Positions 44,268 through 56,417 of a stretch of 64,000 nucleotides of DNA are shown one piece after another. This DNA comes from Plantago major (lineage: Eukaryota > Streptophyta > Magnoliopsida > Lamiales > Plantaginaceae): assembly GCA_026545765.1 (NCBI GenBank), contig CM048844.1, positions 61,738,545-61,802,544 on the forward strand, read 5' to 3'. Position 1 is the first letter of the stretch. Each line of letters opens with the position of its first letter. The position numbers and the translations under genes were made by a program. The notes below the pieces were generated by a model that worked only from the letters and a program-made list of their open reading frames with translations, ran no database searches and was not told the DNA's origin.

Positions 44268-45374
44268 AGGATGACCAAGGCAAAAATGATATTTAAGAAG
44301 TGACCATAAAATGTGCAGCAAGAATAAACCACCACATAGACAAGCAGCTAGTTTCTTGGTTCCAAACTCTACTGACTCGCTTTGTTTCAATTCCAACATC
44401 ATGACTCCACAGCAAACAAATAACAAGTCAGCGGTTACAAGTGTAACCTAATGTCCTTATAAGTGTACTTCAAAATCATTACCTCGCGGTAAAGTTATTC
44501 AATCCATCTCCCAAAAGTCAAGGCACAAATCAAAGTAGTACTCACGTTGGCTTGGTAAGTAAATCAGGTAGGATAATATGTTGAGGAGTGAAAGGCCAAG
44601 TATCATTAAAAGATAACAATGTAGAATAAAGGGTAATTCAGGGGGACTTATCCTTTCGGACGCTGAGTTCCTTCTTTCAACTTTGTCTTCTCGTAATGAC
44701 AAATTTTCAACTTCTCTTCTATCACCGTAACTTCTCCATAGGTCGCTTCACACATAAAATACTTACTCCTTTTTATTTTTTTTCTTTTTCTTTTCTTTTT
44801 TGGCATACTATTTTTTGCAGTCGTTTCACTGACTTGTATGCTTTTAGTTGGCCATCATTGGGCTCTTTTAGTCTCTACATTTTTTGGTAGTGTCAGTTAT
44901 ACCGAATTCCACACTTTTGTGCGTGCTAGTTTGGTATACATGCCATCAACCCTCACGGACATGTAGCTTTTTAGGGCCATGCCGGTACGTGGGTAGTATC
45001 TGTAACATGCCCAACATGAACACGGTGATCACAAGGACCACATATCCACTCCGAGACTTTTGTACCTTCGCTTTTTTTTTGGTACTTTCTTTTCTATTTT
45101 TTCTGGAGCAAGAACTAGTGATTTTTAGCACCGGTAATAAACAGTAGGGCCAACAAGGTTACCTTCCGATGATGATCATCTTCCTCTTCTCCCCCAAACC
45201 AATTTCTCGAACTGGGGTCACGTTTTCTTCTCTTCTTTCATCCAAACCAATTCTCGATCATGATCAAAGCATAATTCTCCTCTATTCTTTGGAACTCATT
45301 GCTTCGTTTCTTCGTTCAAGCTCAGCGGTAGGTTGCTGTCACCGCTTTAGTAAAGCAAGTCTAGGATATATGGT
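44268..45374 (-). other. 3' UTR of T-6
   Basis: Non-coding. The conserved Athila-like block (CACACTTTTGTGCGTGCTAG, CATGCCATCAACCCTCACG) lies at 44885-45015. No ORF is credible. Confidence 0.7.
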
Positions 45375-46988
45375 TGTTAGGAATATTTTTTTAGATTTTG
45401 ATCAGCAACCTAATGACTTATCTTAGTTCAGAAAGGTGGTTAGTACTCTTGGTTCACTTGAACACTGTAAAAAGAGGAAAATGACTAAGTATGTTAGTCT
45501 AGCAAATCTTGTATAGGATGTTAGGTCTCTGAATGTAATTTTTGTATCTTTAAAGAAGACCAAGAAGAAGGCATCCGACAGAAGTGTTCAACAAATTTGA
45601 AGATTTGAAAACTGCACAAGATTGCTGAAGACGAAGGTCCTCAGATACCTATGTCTAGATATCTTTAAGAATCAAGTGTTTTTCACTAAGAAAGTTTTGC
45701 AAAAGATGTCTGAGAACACAAGGTTTCTGAATGAGGAAAAGTGCCCACATATATCTACACTCAGATACCTTGGATAAAACTATGTTTCTGGGAAACAATG
45801 TTTCAACAGGTATCTGGAGATGTGAAGGTCTCTGGAAAGGGACATGCAATGCTTCAGAAAGCGTGCATAGTTCCGTTGGCACTACAGGATAAAAATAGTA
45901 CAATGCAATAAATGCGCAGACAGAGACATCTGAACAAAAGAGGAATCTCTGAAAAGAGACCACGTCTTCTGCAGTACTATTTACAAATATCAATAGTTTG
46001 AATTTCATTAAGCCTAACGGATACTATTCAAACGGCATGATTTTCAACTATTAATATCAACACTTAGAATGCTTGAAAGATACACCAAGAACTTACACAC
46101 TAAACACACAGAACGAAATTATTCATTCTAGCATACAAGCCTTCAACCTACTTACTCTTTAGCTTACAGTTGCGACTAAGATCTTGAATTCTATGTAGCA
46201 TGGAAGTTCTTAGTGTCCTGATCCTTAACAAGCATTGCTATCTGTGAAGGAGTTGAATCAAAAGATCAAGTATCTAAGTTACATTCTCCAGAACATTTAA
46301 CATAGACTTGGGTCAGTAAAGAACATATCACCACACATTGTGAAGTGTGTTAAGTGATTCTTGTTCTACAGAGTATTCCTACATAACTGAGAAAGTTATT
46401 AAGACTACTCACCTGAAAAACTACCTTAACTAACACCTTAAATGGCGTGGAGTACAGGAAGTACTTAGTTTGGGAAATTAAGGAATAACTCCAAGATTAC
46501 TGATCATAGGAAGTACTTAGTTTGGGAAACTAAGGAATAGCTCAAAGGTTTCTGATTACAGGAAGTACTTGGCTGAGAAAGTCGGGGAATAACTCAGGGT
46601 GAACACTTGGTTGGGAACCTAGTGTAAAAGGAAATCAAGGAATAGGTTTATTGTAAGGAGTACTCAATATCTATCTTAGTGAATTTCAAGTCCTGCGAAA
46701 GGGCGAGTGGATTAGTTTAGGGATTACGCCACCCTCAGATACCACTATAAAGATCTATGTTATTTATTTTCTGCAACTTAATACTTGCTTTATTTATCTT
46801 GTTGAGTATTTACACACTGATATCTTGCTGAGCACGTGCACTTATCACATAAAAGTCTTCCGCTCTCTGAAATTAAGTATCAGTTATCTTCATAGATATC
46901 TGAGAAATTGTGTTTGTTGACAAAAGTTGTAAAAGACTATTCACCCCCCCCCCCCTAGTCTTTTCCTTTGCCGTTATCTGGACCAACA
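45375..46988 (+). mobile_element. 5' LTR of Sirevirus S-D
   Basis: It starts TGTTAGGAATATTTTTTTAG and ends TTATCTGGACCAACA, 1614 bp, somewhat longer than the other Sirevirus LTRs. The TATA position reads CTATTAATAT (46048-46057). A run of 13 C bases lies near 46946. The primer site follows two bases later. Confidence 0.92.
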
Positions 46989-46990
46989 AG

Positions 46991-47002
46991 TGGTATCAGA
47001 GC
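46991..47002 (+). other. Primer-binding site of S-D
   Basis: TGGTATCAGAGC is the classical initiator-methionine tRNA primer site of plant copia elements, two bases after the LTR. Confidence 0.95.
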
Positions 47003-47103
47003 GGGAGGTTCCCAAGCCTTCTGCACTGAACCTAGATCCCAGATAAGTGTCCACTAACTGCTTTTCACCTACACTTGATTTGTCTGTTTAATGTGTTTGC
47101 TGC

Positions 47104-49063
47104 AGGCTGTCTTTAAGTGATGCTCCAACTCTCAAGCCAGAGAACTATGAGAAATGGAAGAACAACATGATGCTCCACCTAGAAGCCATCAGTGACGAAA
47201 TGTTCGAAGTAATAAAGAATGGCCCCATAGTCATTCAACAACTCAAGCATGTCATGGAAGTTGCTAATGGTAGAGACAGAGTTCCCACTAATGAAGAACC
47301 AAGTGGCGGTTCCTCGCAAACAGGTGCGTCAACCAGTGGAAGACCTACTGGTCAAGTTGTTTATGAGCCAAAGCCCAGAGAGCTCTGGACAATGGAAGAT
47401 GCCAAGAGAAATCGACTAGATGGTCAGGCTCGCAATATCATCATACGTTCCACTCCAGAGCACATACAGTGTAAACTTTGGGGTGAAAAAACGGCGAAAG
47501 TGGCCAGGCAACTGATTGAAGAAATCTGTGCCGGCACTGAGAAAACAAAGGAAAATAAGTTGGAAGTTTTGAAGCTTAAATTCCAAAACATTAAACAAGG
47601 TCCCACAGAGACTCTTGAAGAACTAGATTTCCGATTTACAACACTGATGAGTGAAATGGTTGCACTTGGTGAAAGTGAGAGATACTCTAAGTCTGAAAAG
47701 GTTAAGACTATCGTGACAAGCCTGAATCAAAACTAGGAACATACTCAGTATTTTTATTTCAACCAATGAATGCCAAATATCACTCCAGTAGAACTCTTTT
47801 CCCACTTAGCTACTGTCAACTACGAAACTACTCAGAGAAAACAAATAATTGCTGAGAAACTTCACAATGTAGCTTTAGTAAGACAAGGTACTTCTGAAAA
47901 GAAGGATACCAAGGAAACGACTGAGGAAGATGCTCTTGCTGTAAAGCAAATGAGAAAATATGTCAGCCGAGAGATTGAGAGAAGAAAAGCCAAAGAGAAG
48001 CTGAAAAAGCATCTAGGCTCAAACTATCACCAATACAAAAATATGCAGCAGTCAAGCTCGCTGAATAAGCCGGCTCAGCAAGCATCTAGTACTGAGGAAG
48101 CAGAAATCGGAAACGATATCTGTTTCTATTGTCAGAAACCTGGTCATTTTAAAAGAGACTGCCCTGTTTTCAATAAGCTAAAGACAGGTGACAAGAAAGA
48201 TAGAAGAAACTTCAAGAGAGGTCAGAGAGCTATGCTCACTGAAGAAAGGAAAAAGATTCAAATGCAACTGGATGCTCTTGATATTGAGTCAGAATCTGAG
48301 GAAGAAGACTAATATGACTCCAAACTACCTTCTCCAGAATTATGTGGCATCACTCATGAATTGGTAGGCTTTGGTCAAAATAAAAGGGAATTATGTGGGG
48401 TTGCTGAGGAGATCTATCCAGATTGCTCCAACATTGAGCCTTGCCTAATGGCTGACGAGTTAACCAACATTTCTCAATTCATAAATTATGAGAGTGATGA
48501 GGAAGAAATCAGAGATTTAGAATATCTCAGGAGAGAACTTGATCTCTACAAAAGAGAACTTCAAATGGTCCAAGCTAGAGCCGACATTTTTGAAGAAGAA
48601 AAGAATTCTATTACGAAGGAAAATTCACAATTACTCAAGATATCTGAGAAAAAGAATGCTGAAAATGCATTTCTCAAAGCACAGATATCTAAGATGGAGA
48701 AGTCACACAGAGAGGCAATGGATATACTCCAAAAGGAAAACAAAAACCTTCTTTCTGAAAAAGAAAGAACTATCTTTTCAATCATATGCCAAAGCTAGTG
48801 ACACTCTTACTGAAGTACACTCTTATTTAAGAGATCCTTCAGAAAAGGGAGGACTTGGGCTGAACACACAAACAAATAGTTCTACTACTCTGAATAAGAG
48901 TGACGAAAGAATAGCATTTGTTAGTGCTCAACAAGATGGTTCTCAAATAACCTACAGCATTGATCAGAAAGCTAAGGTTGTTGACAAAGGAAAGGCAGTC
49001 GCGACCAAACCTTTATGGGAAAAACAAGACCAAAATAAAACTGTTGGGAATGTTTCTTACTAA
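47104..49063 (+). pseudogene. gag: Sirevirus gag (S-D)
   Basis: Near the start is LKPENYEKWKNNMMLHLEAI, then RNIIIRSTPEHIQCKLWGE, ENKLEVLKLKFQNIKQGPTE and DFRFTTLMSEM, a copia UBN2-type gag core. A CCHC knuckle (CFYCQKPGHFKRDC) is encoded at 48121-48162. After it comes a long heptad-like coiled coil (LEYLRRELDLYKRELQMVQA ... LKAQISKMEKSHREAMDILQ, 48500-48780). An extended coiled-coil gag C-terminus is a feature of Sireviruses. The protein would form the particle and package RNA. It is broken in a few places. Confidence 0.87.
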
Positions 49064-49960
49064 AAAGTGTAATCACCCAGAGTGCTATGTCTCTTAGAAA
49101 GGAAAAATTGCAAGAGTAGGAAAATTTTTCAACATCACGGTTTCTGGAAAGAAAGACATTCCAGAGACAAGCAAAGTTGCTGAGGAGAGAACTCAGAAAG
49201 CACCAGGTGCTCGAAATGGCATTGGCTATAAAGCCATCGGGAAACAACTCGCTCGTGAGTATAAGCAAGAGCATGAACGCTGGATGAAAGCCAGGATTGC
49301 GCATAGCAATCATCAGAAGTGGAAGAAAGAACAGGTTACGACCACTCTGAATGCCAGGGCTAGAAGAAATCTGGAAAGGAAAGCTAAGTTTGTGAAAAGC
49401 AGACTCAGCAATCTAACAGGTATCTGAAAGCACCACGAGGAGCACCAAGGAACACACCAAGAAGGAAAATAGCTTTAAATGATAATGACACTAATCATTT
49501 ACCTAAAATTCCTCCTTATCTTTCAACAAGACAAAAGAATACCCCAAGGAAGTTCATTCAGAAATGGATTCCTACAGGGAGATTCTTTAGTCCAGAAGGT
49601 TCCATTGTTGGAATGAGAGCCTAACTCTATGTTTCCTGTCTTGTGCAGAACACTCGGAGGAAGAACCCGAAGTGGCATTTTGATAGTGGATGTGGGAAGC
49701 ACATGACAGGATACAAAGCAAATCTGATTAACTACAGAAAATGCGATAAAGGACCAATTATTAGATTTGCTGGAGGAGATGAAAATCCAACCATAGGTTT
49801 TGGCAATCTGGCATTTAGAGCTCTTACAATCTCTGAAGTACTATATGTAAAGGGATTGAAATATAATATCCTAAGCATAAGTCAATTGGTAGACAAAGGG
49901 TACACTGTAAGATCAAGTCAAAACTATGCAAAGTAATTGACAATGAGTCAAAGCAGACAG
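49064..49960 (+). pseudogene. Gag-pol junction and protease region (S-D)
   Basis: The first half encodes basic, Lys/Arg-rich sequence (YKAIGKQLAREYKQEHERW) and leads into the copia protease. This is recognised by WHFDSGCGKHMTGYKANL (active-site DSG at 49682-49690), FAGGDENPTIGFGNLAFRAL and LYVKGLKYNILSISQLVDKG. The copia retropepsin cuts the polyprotein. It is broken. Confidence 0.82.
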
Positions 49961-51380
49961 TCTTGGTTGCTAGGCGAAAAGGAAATCTTTATGTTGCTGA
50001 CTGGGCATCTGCCACAACTGAAGAATGTCTCATGGTGAGTCAATCTAGCCACACTGAAGAAAACTGGCTATGGCATAAGAGAATGAGTCACTTGAACTTC
50101 AAAACTCTGAACAAGCTAGCCAAGAAAGAATTGGTGGTTGGTTTACCCAAAATGGTATATAGAAAAGATGGTATATGCTCAGCTTGCCAAATGGGAAAAC
50201 AATCCAAAACATCTTTCAACTCTAAAACTAGACACTCCAGTGAAAGGCCACTGCAAATGTTTCATATGGATCTTTTTGAAACCACTGTAACTAGTTATGC
50301 AGGAAAGAAGTATGGTCTTGTTGTTGTTGATGATTACTCAAGATTCACTTGGTTTGTATTTCTCAAACAAAAATCTGATGCAATGGATGAGATACCTAAC
50401 TTGCTGGATAAGCTTGAAGTCATGAAAAATGACAAGGTATATGTAATCAGAACAGACCATGGTACTGAGTTTGTGAACCAGTACATAAAAGAGTTTTGTA
50501 CCTGCAAAGGTATACAACATCAACTATCTTCAGTAAGAACACCACAACAAAATGGTGTTGTTGAAAGGAAAAATAGGACCCTAAAAGAAGCAGCAAGAAC
50601 AATGCTTGCTGACACTGAAATAAGTGAAATCTATTGGCCTGAAGCTGTTAACACAGCCTGCTACACTCAAAATAGATGTTTGATTAACAAACACCATGAC
50701 AAAACTCCTTATGAACTTTTGATTGGTAGACCCCCTAGTATCAAACATCTAAGGGTATTTGGTTGCAGATGTTTTGTTCTTAACAATGGAAAAGAATACT
50801 TGAGAACATTTCAACCAAAAGCAGATGAAGGAGTATTTCTTGGTTATTCTCTGAATAGCAAAGCCTACAGAATCTACAACAAAAGAACGCAAAAGATTGA
50901 AAAATCTGTTCATGTATTCTTCTATGAAGGAAACAAGAAAGTAATCTTGAATGAAGAACTCTCAGATAGGTTCAAAGAACTAATGATTAAAGATTCTGAA
51001 GAAGAATCCTCAAAAGGAAACAACTCTATCATTCACTTAGAGGATGACTCTGATGATGAAAAGCAACCATTGCTTAGTAACAACCAGATGACACTAAGAC
51101 ATGATGAAGAATTTCCTATAAGAATTCCAGAAATAGAACAGGTTACTGAGAACCTTCATCATGAAGAGGTTTCTGAGAATGAGATTGCTGAAAATCAAAT
51201 TCCAGATATCTCTAACACAGAAAAAGTGTCAGATATCTATGGCATTTTCGGTGTGCCAGATATCTCAGATACTGCACAAGTATCTTATCAAGATCATATT
51301 GATTCACTTTCAAATCAAAATGATACTGATCCTACTAGTTCAAAACCCATTATGAAATGGATAAGAAATCATCTTGCCAA
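49961..51380 (+). pseudogene. Integrase with pre-integrase domain (S-D)
   Basis: The domains are in order: a pre-integrase zinc module (HKRMSHLNFKTLNKLAKKEL with CSACQMGK), a catalytic core with the first Asp in FHMDLFETTV, second Asp in VIRTDHGTEF and Glu in QNGVVERKNR (35 residues between the last two, the D,D(35)E signature), then the C-terminal copia module KADEGVFLGYSLNSKAYRIY. An acidic linker rich in ISD/VSD words follows. This is the longest intact-looking stretch of pol in the window (the reading frame continues into RT). It would insert the cDNA. Confidence 0.9.
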
Positions 51381-53375
51381 GGATGTGATTGGTCCTTTAG
51401 ACCAAGGAGTTAGAACTAGGAGAGCAATTGTTGACTCTCTTTATGGATGTTTCATCTCAAACATTGAACCTAAATATATAGAAGAAGCATTGAAGGATCA
51501 AGATTGGATCTCTGCAATGCAAGAAGAGTTGGATCAATTTGAGAGAAACAAAGTCTGGAAACTGGTTCCATTTATTGACAGAATATCTGTAATTGGAACC
51601 AAGTGGGTTTTCAGAAATAAAATGAATGCGTCTGGTGACATAACCAGAAACAAAGCAAGGTTGGTTGCCAAGGGATTCACCCCGACAGAAGGACTAGATT
51701 TTGATGAGTCATATGCTCCAGTTGCAAGATTGGATGGAATTAGACTATTTCTAGTCTTTGCAACTCATAATGACTTTAAAGTTTATCCAATGGATGTCAA
51801 AAGTGCATTCCTAAACGGTGAACTTGCTGAGGTTCTTCTAGTGTAATAGTATGCATGCATCTCATGGGGCTGATCCCCTTGAGGTCAGTTATATCCCATC
51901 CTATTGCTTCCTTATATTTCATTAAAACCTCTACTAAGATCTTTTCTTGATCCTTAGTTAAAGATGAAGATATAATGACAGGGAAAAACTCGTGGTCAGA
52001 TAAGAAAACGTACTTGCGGTCTGCGGGTAGTTGTTTTAGTTCCAGCTTTGACCTTAGCACTTCTTCCAATCTAATGGCTGGCGGATTGTCCTTCTCTTGA
52101 TTTTCCATTGTATCCACCGAATAAAGTTGCTCGAGCCTCTCATAGTGTTCTGTGTCAAAATCTTATTCATCTTCCTCTATCAGATCTGGCATGAAATAGC
52201 CAAACTCTATGTTGAACAACCACCAGGCTTTGAGGTTTCCGAGAGCATGGTATGATACTTTAGCCAAATACTTGCTGGAAAGTGGCTTCAAGAAAGGAGA
52301 TGTTGATAAAACACTCTTTACTTTGAAGAACGAAGGAAAACTACTTTTAGTTCAAGTATATGTTGATGACATTATATTTGGATCTAAAGACAAGCAACTT
52401 TGTGAAGACTTTGCTGAGCTCATGAAAAGTAAATTTGAGATGAGCATGATGGGAGAATTAAACTACTTCCTAGGATTGCAAGTCAAGCAACATAACAATG
52501 GAATATTCATTAGTCAAACAAAGTATGCAAAGGATATGCTCAATAAGTTTAATCTAAAGCCTTCTGAAAAGAATGCTAAGATACCTATGAGCATTGGAAA
52601 CAAAATGACCTATACTGAATCTGACAAGAGTGTTGAAGAACACAAGTATAGGAAATTGATTGGATCTCTACTGTACCTCACTGCAAGTAGACCTGATATT
52701 CAATATGCAGTTGGAGTGTGTGCTAGATTTCAGACAAATCCAATGCAATCACACTACAACATTGCTATGAAAATATTAAGGTATGTAAAGGGTACTGTAG
52801 AAGTTGGATTGTGGTATCCAAAAGACAGTGGATTGAGTTTAGTTGGCTATTCTGATGCTGACTATGTTGGATCATTGCTTGATAGAAAAAGCTCCTCAGG
52901 AAGTTGTCAATTTCTTGGTGCTAGATTAATATCATGGTTCAGCAAGAAACAAAACTCAATTTCCACATCTACCACAGAGGCTGAATATATTGTTGCTGGG
53001 TGTTGTGCTTCACAGATATTGTGGATACAACAACAACTCAGAGACTATGAGATCAATGAAGTGAAAACTCCGATTTTCTGTGACAACACAAGTGCTATTG
53101 CCATAACTCAAAATCCTAAGTTTCATGCAAGAACAAAGCACAATGATGTTAGACACCACTTCATTAGAGACCATGTTGAAAAAGGCAATATAGAGATACT
53201 CAAGATTGGTACTGAAGACCAACTTGCAGATATCTTTACAAAGCCTTTGCGAGAAAACAGGTTCTTAACCTTGAGACATATTCTTGGGTTAATGGAGCTA
53301 CCAAAGGAACTGAAAAGTTCTAATCTCCGAGACAAAAACTCAGAAAGGAGAAAGATATCTGGAACAGGCATCTAG
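51381..53375 (+). pseudogene. Reverse transcriptase and RNase H (S-D)
   Basis: RT begins after KPIMKWIRNHLAKDVIGPLD and includes [59 protein letters not shown] and the catalytic YVDD at 52359-52370. RNase H has GYSDADYVGSLLDRKSSSGS, STTEAEYIVAGCCASQILWI, FCDNTSAIAITQNPKFHART and EDQLADIFTKPL near the end. A foreign gypsy fragment lies at 51833-52205. It is broken. Confidence 0.9.
51833..52205 (-). mobile_element. Gypsy pol fragment embedded in the Sirevirus RT
   Basis: The minus strand encodes LRSKLELKQLPADRKYVFLS, PVIISSSLTKDQEKILVEVL, KYKEAIGWDITDLKGISPMR and CMHTITLEE. This is the conserved lead-in to RT of Ty3/gypsy Athila/Tat elements. Sirevirus RT sequence lies on both sides (NGELAE before; LNNHQALRF frame, VEQPPGFEV in homologues, after). 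There is no LTR and no clear target duplication. It is the only gypsy RT-associated coding sequence in the window. Confidence 0.85.
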
Positions 53376-54254
53376 ATATCTAAGACAAAAAGGTATCTGA
53401 GATAAGGACTCATATACTAAAAGGAGCTAAAAGTGTGAGTGAGACAGGAACTCAGTATCATTGAGAAGGGAAAAAGAAGAGATAAGATATCTGGAACAGG
53501 AATCCAGAATATCAAAGACAAAAGGTGAAACACATAGCAAAAAGATATCCGAGGGCATTTTCGGATATCAAAGGTTGAAGGGTAAAATGGCTATTTGAAG
53601 ATTTCTGAGACAGGTACTCAGATATCTAGATCACCTAGTGAAGGGGAACACAAAAGAGAAATGTTCTATATTCAGTCAACTACATCTCTGGTGTTTTGTA
53701 TCTTTCCATTTATATGTTAAGTTACACACAGTCTCTGAACTGACTACATAAGTCCAAAGACTGTCCCCTAGTCACAGAAAAGAGATGTTATTCAGAAAGC
53801 CTTACGCCAAATTTCATTAATTGGGCACAATTACAATTACTGATTGTGATCATTGCTGGAAAAACAATCCCAACCCTTGATGAAATAGGCGTTCCAGATT
53901 CAATGGCCGAGATTTGATTTCGCTAAAAAGAAGTGGACTGTAAAAACAGTTATGGCCCACTAGCATTTAATGCAAAGTAGTTTTCACCCACGACCTTCTG
54001 CATTTGCACAAATACATATGCACAAAACCAATTTGTATGTATATGTCTGTTGAGAGTAAAATGCTATATATATTGGATTTTGGCAAAAGAAATCACTTTC
54101 GCCTAATCCAACATTCTCACTTACACAGAAATAGCAAAAACCTTTCAAAGTTTTTCTGCAAATCTCTGTTCTTCGCTTAGTTATTCTGCAAAGAATCACT
54201 AAACTCACACCTTAATCTCTTTCCGACTTTGAACAACTTTCACTATTTAAAGAG
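53376..54254 (+). other. Spacer between pol and ORF3 in S-D
   Basis: About 880 bp non-coding. The first 270 bp repeat AGATATCTGG/GTATCTGAG-like words roughly nine times (53350-53640). Then comes a stretch shared by S-B and S-C (GGGCACAATTACAATTACTG), a TATA-like box at 54063-54074, and a 5'-UTR-like region ending at the ORF3 ATG. Confidence 0.75.
54063..54074 (+). promoter_or_regulatory. TATA-like box upstream of ORF3 (S-D)
   Basis: GCTATATATATT lies about 190 bp before the ORF3 ATG (54255). The homologous place in S-B reads GCTATATAAAAC. It is a candidate promoter for a separate ORF3 transcript. Confidence 0.5.
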
Positions 54255-56035
54255 ATGGCTCCAAAACGTGCTTCTAACCAGAAATTCTAAGCTACTACCT
54301 CTGGTACTACTGAAAAGCAAGCACCAGTGTTGGTTATAATAAACAATCGATTGATTGGAGAGTTCAATCCTGATCATTGGACTTCAAATCATAGGATGAT
54401 TTGGGGTGGTGCCATGATTGAGGAATACCTTGTTGCTGCAATAGAAAACCAGGCCGACAGGAAGTTGGTACTTGATATGCTTGAAAAGGCACAAATCAAG
54501 GGCTTTCTATCTGCTTTTCCCAGTGGAATTTCTTCAATGGATGTCCTGGAGTTTTACAACAACTCCACAATTATTTCCAAAGTCTCTGAAGGCACTGAGA
54601 CAGTGTCTATCAAGACTAAAGTCCAAGGACAGGAAATCCTGTTGGACGACTTAAAATTTGTTTGAACTTCAAAATCTTGGAAAGGATTTTGAAACTGACA
54701 CCAAGGATGAAGATCTCCTTGAGGGTGTCAAAAATCTCTACAGTGATGTGTGTGATCTTGACAAGCCAGACACACCCATAGACTTTAAGCTTGGTGACAT
54801 ACGGACCAGACATCTGTTGGTCCACTGGGATGTGTTGGCATGTATCCTTCACAGATGCTTTGATGGTCTACAAGGAGGAGCTGACCAGATAAGCCAAGAA
54901 CGTTGGATGATGATGTTTTTGTTGAATCAACAGAAGAAAAGGCTGGAAAACCCTTTTAATTGGGGGAAGTACGCCTTCATGAAATTTGTGAAGAAGATAT
55001 AAGGCTTTGAGCCTAAAATCGTTAAGGGCCTTGCTGAGCCAAAAGCCACAGTAAGCTATGGATTGAAGATATGCTACTTACTGGAATGTCTTGGCATTGA
55101 GCTCAGAGAGATGGCAGACATTGCCAATAGTAACCTACTCTACAAATATGAGTATACAAACATGATGAAAAAGGTTACTGCATCTCAGAAAGGTTCCAAG
55201 AAATGAAAGACTGATGAGGTATCTGAGGGTTCCGTTGCGACCAAAAAGCCCAGAACTTCACGAAAGAAGTCTGTTGGCAAATCAGAAGGCATACCCACTG
55301 TGGATGTTGACTCTCAGATATCTGCCGCCACTACTAATGAACTCATCAATGAAGATGAACTCATCAATGCTGCTAAGACCACAGCTGATGAACTCATCAA
55401 TGCTGCAGAGTACCTTGCTGATGAACTTTTCAATGATGATAAAAGCAGTGAGAAACTTCAAACACTCTCTGTAGAAGCAGCAGGGATTGTTGATAATTCA
55501 GTCCCAGATTTCGATGAGGAATCTGAAGATGAGGGGGAAGCCATAATCCCCAAGGTTGCTGAAAGAGGAACAAGTGCAGAGGTTGCTGAGAAGGCAACTA
55601 GTTCAAAGGTTGCTGAAGAAGCAACTGTGTCCAAGGTCACTGGACAAAACACACCATCAGTGCAAGTAACACTTCAAAATCTGTCTCAAGCAGATCTGGA
55701 TAGGCCCCATACAGCATCACCTTCTTCATCCAGATCAGAATCACCACACCAACCACAACAGCCAATAGTGAATGTTGTTGAGATGATAATTGAGTTACAG
55801 CACGAGATACCAGCATCTTTCCTTGCTGAAGAAAATTCTATCAATGAGCAGGTTCCCCAACTCAATGAGAGGGATCAAACTGAGGCATCTTCTCCAGGGG
55901 AGGCAACTGAGTTGCACACTCAGGAAAGCTCTGAAGTACCTGAAACTTCATACAAAGAAGCTGAAATGGAACAACAAGACCAAAGCATAGAAGGGTCACA
56001 AGTTCCAGAGACCAATCAGCCTGACACTGCTCAGG

Positions 56036-56114
56036 TAGCTGAATGGTTAAACTCATTACTTGTGAGATCTTGTGTATATTAATCTTGTTATTTAATAAAA
56101 TTTCTTTGTTACAG
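56036..56114 (+). other. Candidate intron 1 of S-D ORF3 (79 bp)
   Basis: CTCAG|GTAGCTGAATGG at the donor, TTTCTTTGTTACAG|GCTAAATTAG at the acceptor, AT-rich interior with a TTAAT branch-like site. The following block starts GCT in phase 0. Confidence 0.6.
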
Positions 56115-56222
56115 GCTAAATTAGAAACAAAAGAACAAGAGGAAGCTGCAAAGCTTGCCTCAGAGACTGAGAAGGAGGCTTCCATAGCCTCACCACTTAA
56201 GGAACAGGAGCCTGTCTCACAG

Positions 56223-56307
56223 GTAGAAGATGGTTCCTTAAGATATAACATCTCAGATAAGTACTTTATACACTTGACTAATATTCTTAAGTGTTTTTTT
56301 CTAATAG
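56223..56307 (+). other. Candidate intron 2 of S-D ORF3 (85 bp)
   Basis: Donor CACAG|GTAGAAGATG, acceptor TTTTTTTCTAATAG|GCTCCAACTG. It corresponds to 19809-19886 in S-C, with the same following block (GCTCCAACTGAGAAG). Confidence 0.6.
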
Positions 56308-56417
56308 GCTCCAACTGAGAAGAAAATGGAGAGACTGAAAAGTCTAACTCTTCAGAGTTGAATCCAGAGACTTCCAAGGTCTCTGAGAAACAAGTATCAG
56401 AACCTTCTGCAGAGAAG

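Larger units (their letters stand above)
43395..45374 (-). mobile_element. Athila-like fossil T-6, LTR and 3' UTR part
   Basis: On the minus strand this is 3' internal sequence (45374-44268), a polypurine tract and an LTR running to 43395. The LTR differs in sequence from those of T-1 to T-5 but keeps the layout: palindrome, then a TATA box, then an ACTATGAGTAGCTAACTTTC block. S-D begins at 45375. It has no gene content. Confidence 0.7.

Noticed and set aside
46991-47002. Part of a tRNA-Met gene
   Set aside because: Only the 12 bases complementary to the tRNA 3' end are present; it is a primer-binding site.
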